This document shows positions 35,301-47,300 of a stretch of DNA of 64,000 nt, in pieces. How positions within the stretch are numbered: position 1 is the first letter of the stretch; each line of letters starts with the position of its first letter. The notes under the pieces were generated by a model. It made no database searches. It saw nothing but the letters and a program-made list of their open reading frames with translations, and was not told where the DNA came from. This stretch comes from Omphalotus guepiniiformis (lineage: Eukaryota; Basidiomycota; Agaricomycetes; Agaricales; Omphalotaceae): contig JAQOOI010000061.1 in NCBI GenBank assembly GCA_028554645.1, positions 248,001 to 312,000 on the forward strand, given 5' to 3'. The position numbers were made by a program, and so were the translations under genes.

Positions 35301-38300
35301 CTGTCGCCGCTAGCAATCGTCTACGAGGGACGTAAGCAGTAGTCAATGTTGGCCCAACCATACACACGTACTGAGCATCCTCGATCTCTAATCCCTCAAT
35401 TATCAGCCCGCCCATAGTTGAATCGAATGCGTTTACACTCCCCTCTTTCACCCGTTCATGCTCCTCTTCTGCTAAGTCCTTTTTAACTTGTGCCATAGTG
35501 ATCGCTGAACAGAACATGTCAGTGAAAATTCATAGGGAAAAAGAAAATTATTTACTAGACTCGGGAAAGTTGTATGGGCAAGGCTTGCTGTGATCTGCTT
35601 CCCATTCAAGGACTTCTTTTTCCCATTGTCTCATGTCCTCGGAGTGATCAGGCTGGAGTCCTTCACAGAGCGCAGCAAAGGCTCGAGAAAAGATGACCGC
35701 ATTTGGAATTGCCTTGACGAGTTTTTTAGTGAGCGAGTCATCTGGGCAAGGGGTAAGATCATTATAATGATGGTATTATAATTTGACTTGCCAAGATGAA
35801 CAGTTTTACGCCAGTTCCAATAATTGCAAAAATCATCCATGGTGTCCCATCGAGCTCCAGCTGTCATCATTGACAGGCATCGAGCAATCGCATTCAACCA
35901 AGACCAATTGCGCTCGATTGCCTCCCCGTCCGTCTGGCCAACACCTTCCGTAAAATTGAATGCAAAAGGAGCGAAACATTTTTCGACATGAGCTGGCAGG
36001 TGGAATTTAGGAACTTTGAACTGGAGAATACGACCCGCGGGCATGTGTAAGCGCTCCGGCATACTAGCCATGCGAATAAAGAAGTTCTTCATCCATTGAC
36101 AAGCAATGTCATAGGATACAGTGAGGAAGAGTAGCGTACAAGAGACGACACTTGATAACAAGATATAGTCCATATTGCAGTAGCTGAATAGATAAATCAG
36201 CGAGTGAAGTTATATGAGAAAGCAGAAGCTCGCACCGTTCTCCTTTCTGAAGATCTCCAACTCCATTCGGCCGAAACGTTTCGTGACGAGAGCAGCTGAC
36301 TGAACCGATGCCAGTAGCACGCAAACCCTTCGATTTTTTTTTGTTGGACTGAGATATTGCGTCGAAGCCAGAACAATGACTAATCTATCAAATTTCATGA
36401 GTAACAGTATGCAATTCTTAGGTGCCAAAACAATACCTCTTCTTCGCTAGCGTGCTTGCTCATTTCTGCGACATATGCATCATTCTCCACAAAACAGCCC
36501 CAACCAGGACCCAATGCAGGATCACGATAGTCATTGGGCCGTGCACGCGCCTTCTGTTTGAAATTTGCATCCTCACACAAGAACATCTGATAGAGCCATC
36601 TGAAGCGAGTCCGTGAGTCAATTCCAAAGAATGGCCCTCAAGCAGCACGCGAGCTCACCGTTGATTTGGTGGTGCCTCTTGCCAATCCTTTGGAAGATTG
36701 ATATCGGGATGAGGACAAGCTCGGCAAGGTACAGTGGTGCTCCCTGGCTTCGTAGCTATTATACCCCCAGGATCGTGTGCTCGCCCGCAGCGTTTAGCTG
36801 TCTTTATATGACGCCATTGCCGCAACATCAACATGAATTGAGGCATTCAATCCTATATATGAACGTGAATTGTAAGCGTCTTTCCTTATGTGAACAATCC
36901 AATAACGTACCGGAATGTCTTTTAAAAGCCCAGTACCATCCATCATCTGGCTTAGAGCTCGATAGAAGTCTGTTGGAGGTACTTGTCCCTGAAGGTTTGT
37001 AATATGGAAATTATGTAGGAGCTCAAACGTCGCTGCTGATTGAGGGTCCTTGTACGATGCCGGCCACCAGCCCACTTCGAGCAATTGGTTTCTATGCTCT
37101 GGCGATAGATATATGAGCACTGCTGGACAATAGAAAAAGAAGGATGGCATACCGGGAGCCTCCGGGCAGCCACAGAACTTGACATGAACAGTATGAATAC
37201 CATTCCAGCTGAGAACAACAAACTTGGTGTGCTCGTTGCTTTCATTCACAAATGAGCAGCGTTCTCCTGGACGATGTCCCAGCTGCACGGAAAGGCCTAG
37301 CTCACGGAGGGAAACAGCGGTGAAATAATCCTTGCGCCACTCTTGAATATGATGCAAGGGTTGTGAGACATGATCACATAGAAGACACGATTTACACAAT
37401 AAGGCGAGCCCATAACAATCGAGACAGCGGTAGCGTGGATTTGTAGACTCGCACTTGCTGCAACAGCCACGGAATAGACGGCCGCGCCCTTCTGTGACAA
37501 GAGTCCAGTCAAGGTAGTCGTCCCGGAATTTTTCCTTCCAAGTAAGCAGAGGAGCATCCTGCATAGGTCTAAATTCAGTACATCACAGCAGGAACTGTAG
37601 AACTTACCGAGTCATCATACCGCCTTGCCTTTGTCTTCACTTTGAGCCGGCCAGGTTCCTCCCGCGTAGTAGAATGATCATCATCCATCTCGATATCTCC
37701 CCAAGTTTGATCAAATAATAGCTCCTGTGGTGGCACATCCGTAGAACCATCTGGCAAGGGAGTTAAAAAGGAAACCTCTTCATTCACAGCAATCTTCGTT
37801 TCTTTCAGGCGGTGAGAGGTTGTGGTGACAGCAACCTGTTGTTTGTTCTTTTTAGGAAGTTTCAATCCAGAGTCGGTGATTACTTTGACATTGCTGTAAC
37901 GGCCCTTAGCTTTGGGCATCACGACACGGACCCAACTCGACGCAAGTATCTCAAAAATCGTAAGTCTGGCTTGTTTTGCCCTGTTGACTAGCATCCTCTC
38001 TTAGTCATACGTAGTCCTAGGCGCCTCTCATTATAATTCCATCTCATTATAATTCCAAGTCCTTCATGCATTCTCATTATGATTCTCCTCTTCTCGTCTC
38101 TTGCCGTATTTAGCTTTTAAATTCAGTCTCGCAGATATAAAGTCACGTCTGACGTTCGTTTCTTTCATCCCCATCTTGCTCTCCACCATGACGCACAACA
38201 TTCAAACACCTCTTACCGCTGAGCAGGCCATCGCTGCACACTTGCGCCAATTAACTGCTAATGTTACCACCAGTCGTAAGTACGTACGGCTACCATTACA

Positions 38301-41300
38301 TTTGTACTCATGCTTGGCCTCTCAGCAGGCACTTTGGACCCCCAAAATACAGCTCCTTCGACCCTCAGTCCTGCATTTGCTGCGGCGCTTCAAGCGCACC
38401 TATCGACTCTTTCTGCTGCTCCTGGTTAGTCCCATGTTCTCTCGTTGTCAATATTTTTCACTCATTCGACGACAACAGCCAATGCACCTGCTCAAAACAC
38501 GATTGTTTGCCCCCACTGTCATGGGTCTGTTACTCTTCCTGACGCGTCGCAGCGATGGTACGCTATCTATGCTGGCCGTCGAGTTGGGTGGGTACAAGGA
38601 TTGTGAGTTTCTATCTTCATGCTATCTCAACTTCCTTGGTATTGAAGCTCGCTACCCGCAGAACTTCTGCTCAAGAGCTTACAGTTGGGATCTCCGGTAA
38701 CAAGCTGCAATATTTTCCCGACGAGCTCTCTGCCAGAAATGCGTTCTGGGCCAAACATGGCAATGGGGAGACTACTGTCATTGGGCCCGCTAATGCCGTC
38801 TATCCTGCCATCCAGCCTGGTCAAGGGTTTCTCATGCCTTAGCTTATCCAGCGTATTTTTTGCTTAGCATACTAGTACATCTATTTACGTGTAGTTTGTC
38901 AATGTCAATGTTTCAACATGTTCAACACGTATATATATGGTTGTTTCAAACATCTTCCCAACTAAGAAGTGCATGTTCCTCAACTGATTCTCCCCTGTCA
39001 GATTGGGAGAAGAGTAAGCTCCTGGCTTCTATCCCACTCTAGAACCCGTGTGGACGGACATCTTCTCAGAAAACCGTTGCAATACTCATTTTGTAGGGTT
39101 ATACAACTTGAAGAAAGACATGTAGTGCACAAAAACACAATTCTGAAGACTTCCAATCCTAAGTGTAATTTGTTAGCATAGAATGTGTATCGTGTACGTA
39201 GCAAATAAAACCGTCGCAATACTCATTTTGCAGAGTTAGCGCAAAATACAACTTGAAGAAAGACATGGGTTCAGGATCGGTGATAGGAGTGCACGAAAAG
39301 ACAATCCTCAAGATTTCCGAATCTAAGTATTTATTATCGTGTGTATTGTGTATCGTGTACGGCGCATGATTCAATGAGTAAATGTCAGAACATATGATGA
39401 AATTGGGCCCAAATGAGCGTCTATGAGCGTCTAATAGCTATTGATGTAGGCGCCTGAGGCTCGGCTGATCTCCGGCTGTTATGTTTTCGTCACCAACAGT
39501 GCTACTGTTACCAGTGCTCTTCATGGGCATTACAGTTGCTTTCGGAATGAATGGTTCTTCTATTCTAGCCATTTTCCAAGCGGTCTGCTTTCGAAATGAA
39601 AAAGTAAGATTGGGTCTCCAATTGAAAGCATTCAAGATCTGTTTCTTCTAGCAACTTTCATGCCTCGTCTTCGACTCTACCATACAGCCGCTGAAAAGAA
39701 ACTTGCAAACCGTCAGAAGAGTGCCAGATATTATCAAAAGTGCGTTTTTATTCAATTATTTGCACCTCATACACTCAGATCGTTTCAGAAACAAGGAGGA
39801 AATTTTACTCAAACGACAGACAAAGTACGGCTCTTATTTTTGGCTTGCCTCTTTGATCTCTCATTAGACTTTCGACTCCGGAAGAAAGGCGAGAGAACAC
39901 TACTCAAAGAAACTCGAAAGAAATCTCGATTGCACACCGTCTCCACAGCACTACTCAATCCCTCCGAGTCAGAGACATCATCATTCCAGTCCCGGTAAGC
40001 CTGCTCTGTCGTCTTGGCTAGGTTCTGTTTATATACCGTGTGTGTAGTTCCATTGTTGCTAGTAAAGAACATACCAAACCATCTCCATCTACAGCACCGA
40101 AGAAAGCAGGAACATTTGACCGGCTCTTTGCAAAGTTGTCGAAAGCAGTCGCCGCAGACTCAGAGTCCCGTTGTAAGGCTGTTAAAGCTCAGTGCGTGCT
40201 CTATTTCCTCCTCAATCCCTACACTCCCTGACTTCTCTGCTTCAGATCTCCTGAAGACACGCTAGCGTACTGGCTCAAGAAGGTTCGCAAGTATGACCGT
40301 ATGATCAACGTCATATTTCAAGGTAGCGACTCTCACAAAGAATACATGAAGAGTCTGTACACGAAGCATGTAGAGTTATCTGAAGAGGGACAGGACGAAC
40401 GACCTATTGAAGACGGTTTTCAGATCATTGAATGGGTGATTGGAAAGTTACAGGAATGTGGCGGAGGGGTTCTTGAAGTAGACGGTTATGGAGAGAACTT
40501 CCGACGTATTGAAAGGACCATATTCCGGCTTCGTATGGCGCTTCCGGATTTGGCTGATATGATGGGCTACGCAATGGAGGGTACTGAGGAGCTTAAAGCT
40601 CAGTATAAAAGAGGGAACCTGCCTTTTCAAAAGTAGCTCGTATGTCCATTCAACATGTTCTATCGCCGGGACGTCCGGGCCTGAATGGAGATTATTTGCG
40701 TTTCTGCATTAATTAATTGTAAGGGCTAACTCGAGACATAAATGGTAAGCACTTAACGTTCACATGCACATTTAACGTCAACCTTGCCTCTCCCTGTGCC
40801 CTTTCTGTCCTTTCTGTCCTTTTCTTTACCGCGATGCCTGCTGAAAGAACATCAGTAAGTTTTTTTTTTTTGCTCTTTCCGGGCCAGACAAATATTCTGA
40901 ATGCTACTGGTAGGTTCGTCGTAGCTCGCGTCTCAAGGCCCTTTGCCGAAAGCAAAAAAGCCAAGTTCAAAGAGTTTTCCGTCCTACAACCTTTGTCCCG
41001 AAGCACCCTGCAAGAACTGAAAGAGTGCGTTAGTTCCAAACTCTCTCTAAGCCTTAATGTTTCATGATACATAGGTCCTTTCTGAGAATCAAAGTCAGGC
41101 TCACAGTAGCTCCCCGCGCAAACAGCATGCCTTGAGCCAAGTAAAGACCAAGGGAGTAAGTGTATTCGTTTGAACCTTTCTCTTACAGTCTGAAGATTTG
41201 TACTACATAGGCGCCGCCTGGCCGAAAAGTGTGGCTGAAATCTCTCCAGCCCAAGCACATTCAATGGCTCGACAAGGTCCTTTTCACGGATTACTACGAC

Positions 41301-44300
41301 TATATCTGGACCAACAATGTCGCGAAGGGAGTCAACCACATTTATCGACTTTTTGTACTGGCCTGGCCTGATGAAGTTCTCCCGGAGACTGGTGAAGATG
41401 CTCAAGACAGGCGTTTGATTTATTTAAGGAAAGAGGTATATGACATTGCCACTCATGCTTCCGCGTTCTCAACCGTTCACTTCAGAATATTCGTCGCTAC
41501 CTATACAAGCTGGCTTCAAATGAATCGTGTTACCGAGGAGATAGTCTTCTAGATATTGACATTGCTTCTCATTCTATTTCCCAGCATGAGTACGAAGGAT
41601 TCACCGCCGAGGACACGGTTGACCTTGACACAGCGAGTACTACAGCGGAGTTCGGGGATGATGCTGAGTATGACGAGAAGCCCAGTCGGTTGATGGATTG
41701 GTTGTACTACGACAGGAAGTTCATATTGCGACATTTGTAGGTAAATGTCTTGTAAATTGTCAGTATTTGCACGCAGGACGAGTCGGCACCTCGGGCCATT
41801 AATTTCGTAATGGAAGTGTTTCTTATCGTTGTCACAGTGCGGCTTCTTTCAATGTGCTATAAATTCTACTACGCAGTCCACTTCTGGCGGCTGGGCTATC
41901 GCCAAAGTATGAAACATGTACGCACTGAATCTCTTACCTCTTTCATTCCAACCAGCTAACATCCATTATTATAGGCCGCGTCTAACAAGCAATCTTCTAT
42001 CTAGGCCGCGCTCTACTCAGCTGTTGGGCAAGATCCTCAGAAAGAGAATACACGCTTACGCCGACAGGCCATTTAATATTTATCAGCGCCAATTTCTCCA
42101 ACGTCACAAGAGTCGCCACAACTCGATTGCTCGGAAGGAAGAGATTGGGAGTGCACACTACTGGAGGTTTATGGAGTTTCTAGTCCGGAAATGGTTTCAA
42201 CGATGGCCTCCAGTACACTGGAAATTCTGGAGTCATATGAAACGTCGTTGCTACAAGCTTCGCCTTGTCCAGGTATGTTTTCACCTGAGCTCTGGCTTAT
42301 TGCACACCTGGCGGGGGGCTCAACTATCTTCACACCAGCACATTGTCAAGTACTTTGCCTGGAAAGATTGGTCATTCCAGTTTTACGACAAGTTCAAGCA
42401 ATGTGTAGATCCTCGGACACCTCCATCCACTCCTGATTTCAGCTGCCCGCCATCTCCCGCTCCAGCATTTTATCCGCACACTCCGGCTCCTGTTCTTTTA
42501 CGGCTTCCTAATCCAATGCCAGAAACCTACCGGACTCCAAGCCCAGACTGTGGCTCTCCGACACCGTCCATTCCATCTCCGGTGTCTCCAGTGCCACGCC
42601 ATCTGTTGCTTGTTCCTCCGCGTTCACGTTCCCCAAGTATAATCGAATCGGAGTATTCTGTTCCTGTGCGTAGCATCTGGCGAAGAACTCGTGCTGCGAG
42701 CATATAATGTACTTGTGACTTGTGTAGTATTCAAAAAGAGATATTCATGTACTTAAAAAGGGATTTGTTCCCTCATGTATCTCAATGCAAATGACAGTCT
42801 TACTTCTTGGAGTTCTTGGATGACAGATGGTGAATCAGTTCAATTGGTTCTTTTGTAGCTTCGCGTATCCAAGTACAGATTTGACACCTTCCTGACACCT
42901 TCCTGACACCTTCCTGAGTCTCACTTCATGGACACACACAGACCGTGATTCCGCGGCTTTGTAGCTCTGTGTGTCCAATACAAAACAGGTTTGACACCTT
43001 GAGTCTCACTTCATGGACACTTCTCAAAAGATACAGACTCAAAAATAGATTCATTCGACAGTTCGAGATACACAATGTACATTGTAAATTGACAAGATAA
43101 GACAATTTATATTACCGCAATTCTGCAGCATGGTAGGCTATCCACTCCTCGTCGTCGTAATCCAAACATTCAGTGCAAAACTCGAGATCCCTCTGATGGA
43201 CCGGTGCCTTGTCGTCTATTTGAGCGGTTGCTCCGTTACGTTCAGCTCGAAGCCAGGTCTTTTCTGCAAGTTCGACGGATGCCATCACACGGTAATAAAC
43301 GTAGTGGTCATTAAGACCATGAATTTGCAAGTGGACATCATTCCTATATGTGAGGAGTCATGAGAGACAAAAAGGGCAAGAAGCCAACGAAACTAACCAT
43401 GAATGGTATATACCAGGTACACGACCTCTAACCACGACCCAGGTAACACGATGGGCAGGTTCAAGAACAGACAGTCCATTCTCAGTGATCGCGCGCTGCC
43501 ATGCATAGAGTGCAGCGTGCCAGGTTGGGAAGGCGCTCACAAGAGCATCCGGTAGACGATCAATGAGCCGTAAGACTTGTTTGCTATGATCAAGAGAAGG
43601 TTTGTCAGTTGTGGATGGCAACGCAAAGATACTACACAACCCACGGATCAGTGAAAATACCGGGGCAAGTGCCTTTAAACACAACATAGTACACCGTTGT
43701 GGCGATCTGCGAAGCCGCTGTAATGTTCAAAGAGGCTAAATTGGTCTATCAGAGGAGGCGAAAGAGAAGACATTGTAGAGACACGGACCAAACACGGGGA
43801 TGAGGTCCTCACTCGATGGCATGAGGGAAGTAATTGCTAGGCATCGAAGACCCTGGCTTGCTTTAATACTCTTCGGGAATCGATTCGAGTGTAAATTGGT
43901 ACAAATAGTGTGAAGGACCTAATTCAAAGAAGTCAGACTCTGCTAGCACTGACAACGTAATGAGCAAAACCGAGGACTTAAAGTCCTTCCTGCAGCCTTG
44001 CTGAATTTTCAAATCCTGTGCAGTGTTTTGCTCACCTCCCTGCAGTCTTGCTGATTTACAATCGCTCTCTCGTCCATCTCTACAAACCTCACATTCCAAT
44101 TACCAGTCACCATGGGTAAAAGCACTGGGAAACCACGTGGACGTGCTCCGTGGCCGAAAGGAGAGAAGCTGGAGCTGCTGGAGAGTCTCGAGTCCAAGTA
44201 TCGAGAGGATTCTGGTGCTATGTACTTGTTTGCAACTACAGAGTTTGTGAGGAGATGGGGTTACGACTTACCACTGGGGACTGAGCCTGAGTCGAAGACG

Positions 44301-47300
44301 GTGTACACACCTAGGGAAATCTCCACGTTTCCCGAAGACGAGCAGGCCGAAGAGGAGGCACGTCGTAAAGTCATCTGGAAAGATATTCATCAGGTAAAAC
44401 ACAAACAGAATTGTCAATGTACCATTGTACTTACACCGCTGTTTAGAAAATTGGTAACTGGGCTCGACACCGTTGGAGTGCCAGGAAGTCGGATTCAGCA
44501 TTGTTGGCTACGGCCATGCGAAACATGACTGATTTGACCAAGGCCCAACCGCGCAAATTGTCCGTCACTCAGTGCTATCAAAAGGAGTTCTACTCGACGC
44601 GCATCAAGCCTGAGTTCGACGTGTACTGGGAAGATGCCAAAAAAACCTTGCCCGAAGGCGAACGACTCAACGAGATGAATCGATTCTCGGAGAGGAAGTG
44701 GAATCAAGAGGATGAAACATTCAGGTCTACTTTTACCGAACAGGTTGACAAGAAGTATCGTGAAGCATTGAAGGATTATAAGGAGGTGGGGAAGAAAGAA
44801 GGCGATGCTAAGTCTTATCAAGCGTAAGTAACTGTGTGGTTGTTAATGAGGTCGACGTCGAAGTCTTACCTGTTTTCAAGTGCATGGGAGAGAATTAATG
44901 GTGTTCTACCTGCACTCAGCGAATCGCTCGCCATTTTGCTTGGAGGTGTCGTAGTCATCGGTTGTGCTGCACCACAAGCAAATGGAGAAATAGAGGCATC
45001 TAGGTGTGTTCTACGTTGCGAAATCAAAAGAACTTACCTCTGAGACAAATAGTAGCTTTGCCGCCGTAATGCCAGGTTTAAAAGTCTCCAAGACAATGGC
45101 CGAGTTTGATAGCAAGCGATACGCAAGCCTGCACCGACTGTGTGGCGACTATGCGAAATCAGTTTTCAGTGAGTAGTTGTCGTCTCCTGGGGAAGGTATT
45201 ATTAAAACAAATGACGATCCTGTTTATAGCAAAGGAGCAGTGCCTTGCCAGAATTGTTGACGACGAGGATGACGAGGACCATGACAACAGTGTGGAAGAA
45301 GACACTGGTTCGCTTCGAGTGTTGAGAACATGTGATCTCCGTGAGGACGTGGATGACTCAGCTCAGTTGCCGGCGGCAAAGGCTTCGAGTGTAGCCACAC
45401 CACTAGCAGTTCCGGGCGACACATCCTCTATTTCAGATAGCTCCTCTAGATCTGTATCTCCGAGCCTCTCGACTCCAGCTACTAAGTCGACTCCTCCTGA
45501 TACCACAACCTCTGTTTCATTGCCACCAGATTCCTCATCTCCAATTTCTTTGAAACAGACCGACGTAATCAAGAACCCCACTTCGGCAACCTCTTCCAGC
45601 AGCGCTTCCGCTGGTACTGGGGAGAGCACCAAGAGTTCTTCGGTAGTCGGGGCTCCGGACGCTACCTTTGGATCGGAAGCCCACAATACCAATTTTCATC
45701 ATGGCGCTGGATGGGCTGATGTAATGAAGATGGAAATGTGGTCGGACAACGCGCAACAATTTGGACAAGGTTTTTTATTTCACCGTCCTCTTCTAAAATT
45801 TATATTAAGTGTCCTGCACTCTTAGATACTCGACTTTCCGCGTCGTCCATGGGGTACCCCAACTTTGGTGCTCAAATATCAGGCAACAACCTCCAGTCTT
45901 GCAACAACAACGGGTTTTTGGCCTCTTTATATCAGAACAATGGCTTCCCTAATGCCCAGTTTTCTAACAACATGTTTCCTTATCCGAATTACAATGCGTC
46001 TTTCCCTGTGCCTCCTTACCACACCTTCCCTCCTGTTCCTACTCCAGCATCGGACCTCACGCTCCCCCCTATCGACCCTGACCGTGTGCTCCCCTCTGAT
46101 GACTGTGTCCTCCCCTCTATCGCACCTGACGACCACGTGCTCCCTACCCCGCCTGTAGATGCTCACGATGACGAAGATACGACTGTGTCTTCAGGCAAGA
46201 ACATTGAAGATCAGGTTGGCGAGGAGAAGAAGAAGCCGAGAACGAGAAAGCGCAAGGCCGTGGAGGAACCTTCATGTGCAGCTGCTGGAAATCAGGGTAA
46301 GGGAAAGCGTGCTCGAGGACTTTCTGCACGCGCCATTGAAGCCGGAATGGAAGCTCCAGGTGTCATTGCAAATGCACGAACCAAGAAGGGGAAAGGTAAG
46401 GCTAAGGACAAAGCGGCAGAGGGGAAGGAGAATGCAGCCAAAAAGAACACGGTGTAAGCGGTAGCACGTCAAAAAAGGTTGTTATGTCTTGGTCGTGGTC
46501 TGTGATCCACATACATATCTACAGTGCAGTAGCTGCTCATTGTATATATCTCTTGTAGTGGTTGTTTTGTAATGAAGCTTCGTCGACACAGAGGGGGAGA
46601 ATTATAAATATCGTTAATCCTAAATGACTTACTTTTGGTGTGATTGGCAGAAGAGACATGTTTATCATAACGACTTATAATTCAATGAGGGCTAGACGGG
46701 ATTGCAATCTATTACAATACGGAAGCGGAAAGCAATTGTAATGGTGACGGGGGTAGAACAAAAGGAATAGTGCGCGTGAAGGCGGTAGGAAGGGCAGGAG
46801 GGGCTATTGTAATTGAACAAGGGGGTAGAACAAACGTATATCTGCGCGGGAAGGCAGTAGGAAGGCTAGAGTGTCTGTTATAATTGGGCAAGGGGGTAGA
46901 ACGAACAAAAACCTGCACGGGAAGGTGGTAGGAAGGGTACGAGGGCCTGTTGTAATTGGGCAAGGGGGTAGAACAAACGGGAACCTGTGCAGGAGGGCGG
47001 TAGGAATGGTAGGAGGAGCGGTTTGTAATTGGGCAAGGGGATAGAACAAACAAAAAACTGCACGGGAAGGCAGTAGGAAGGGTAGGAGGGCCGGTTATAA
47101 TTGGGCAGGTGGGTAGAATGAAGTTCGGGAGCAGGAGCGATGTCAGCGACTCGAGTTATAAACTCAAATAACCAAACACAATGATCTTAGTTTCACACGA
47201 GTAAGAGAAAGGCAGAAAGTGGAATTGAGAAAAGAGACGATACAAGGAAGTATGCTAAGTACAAGTCTAAACTCGAGGAGTTATTGACAAGATCGAAGCT

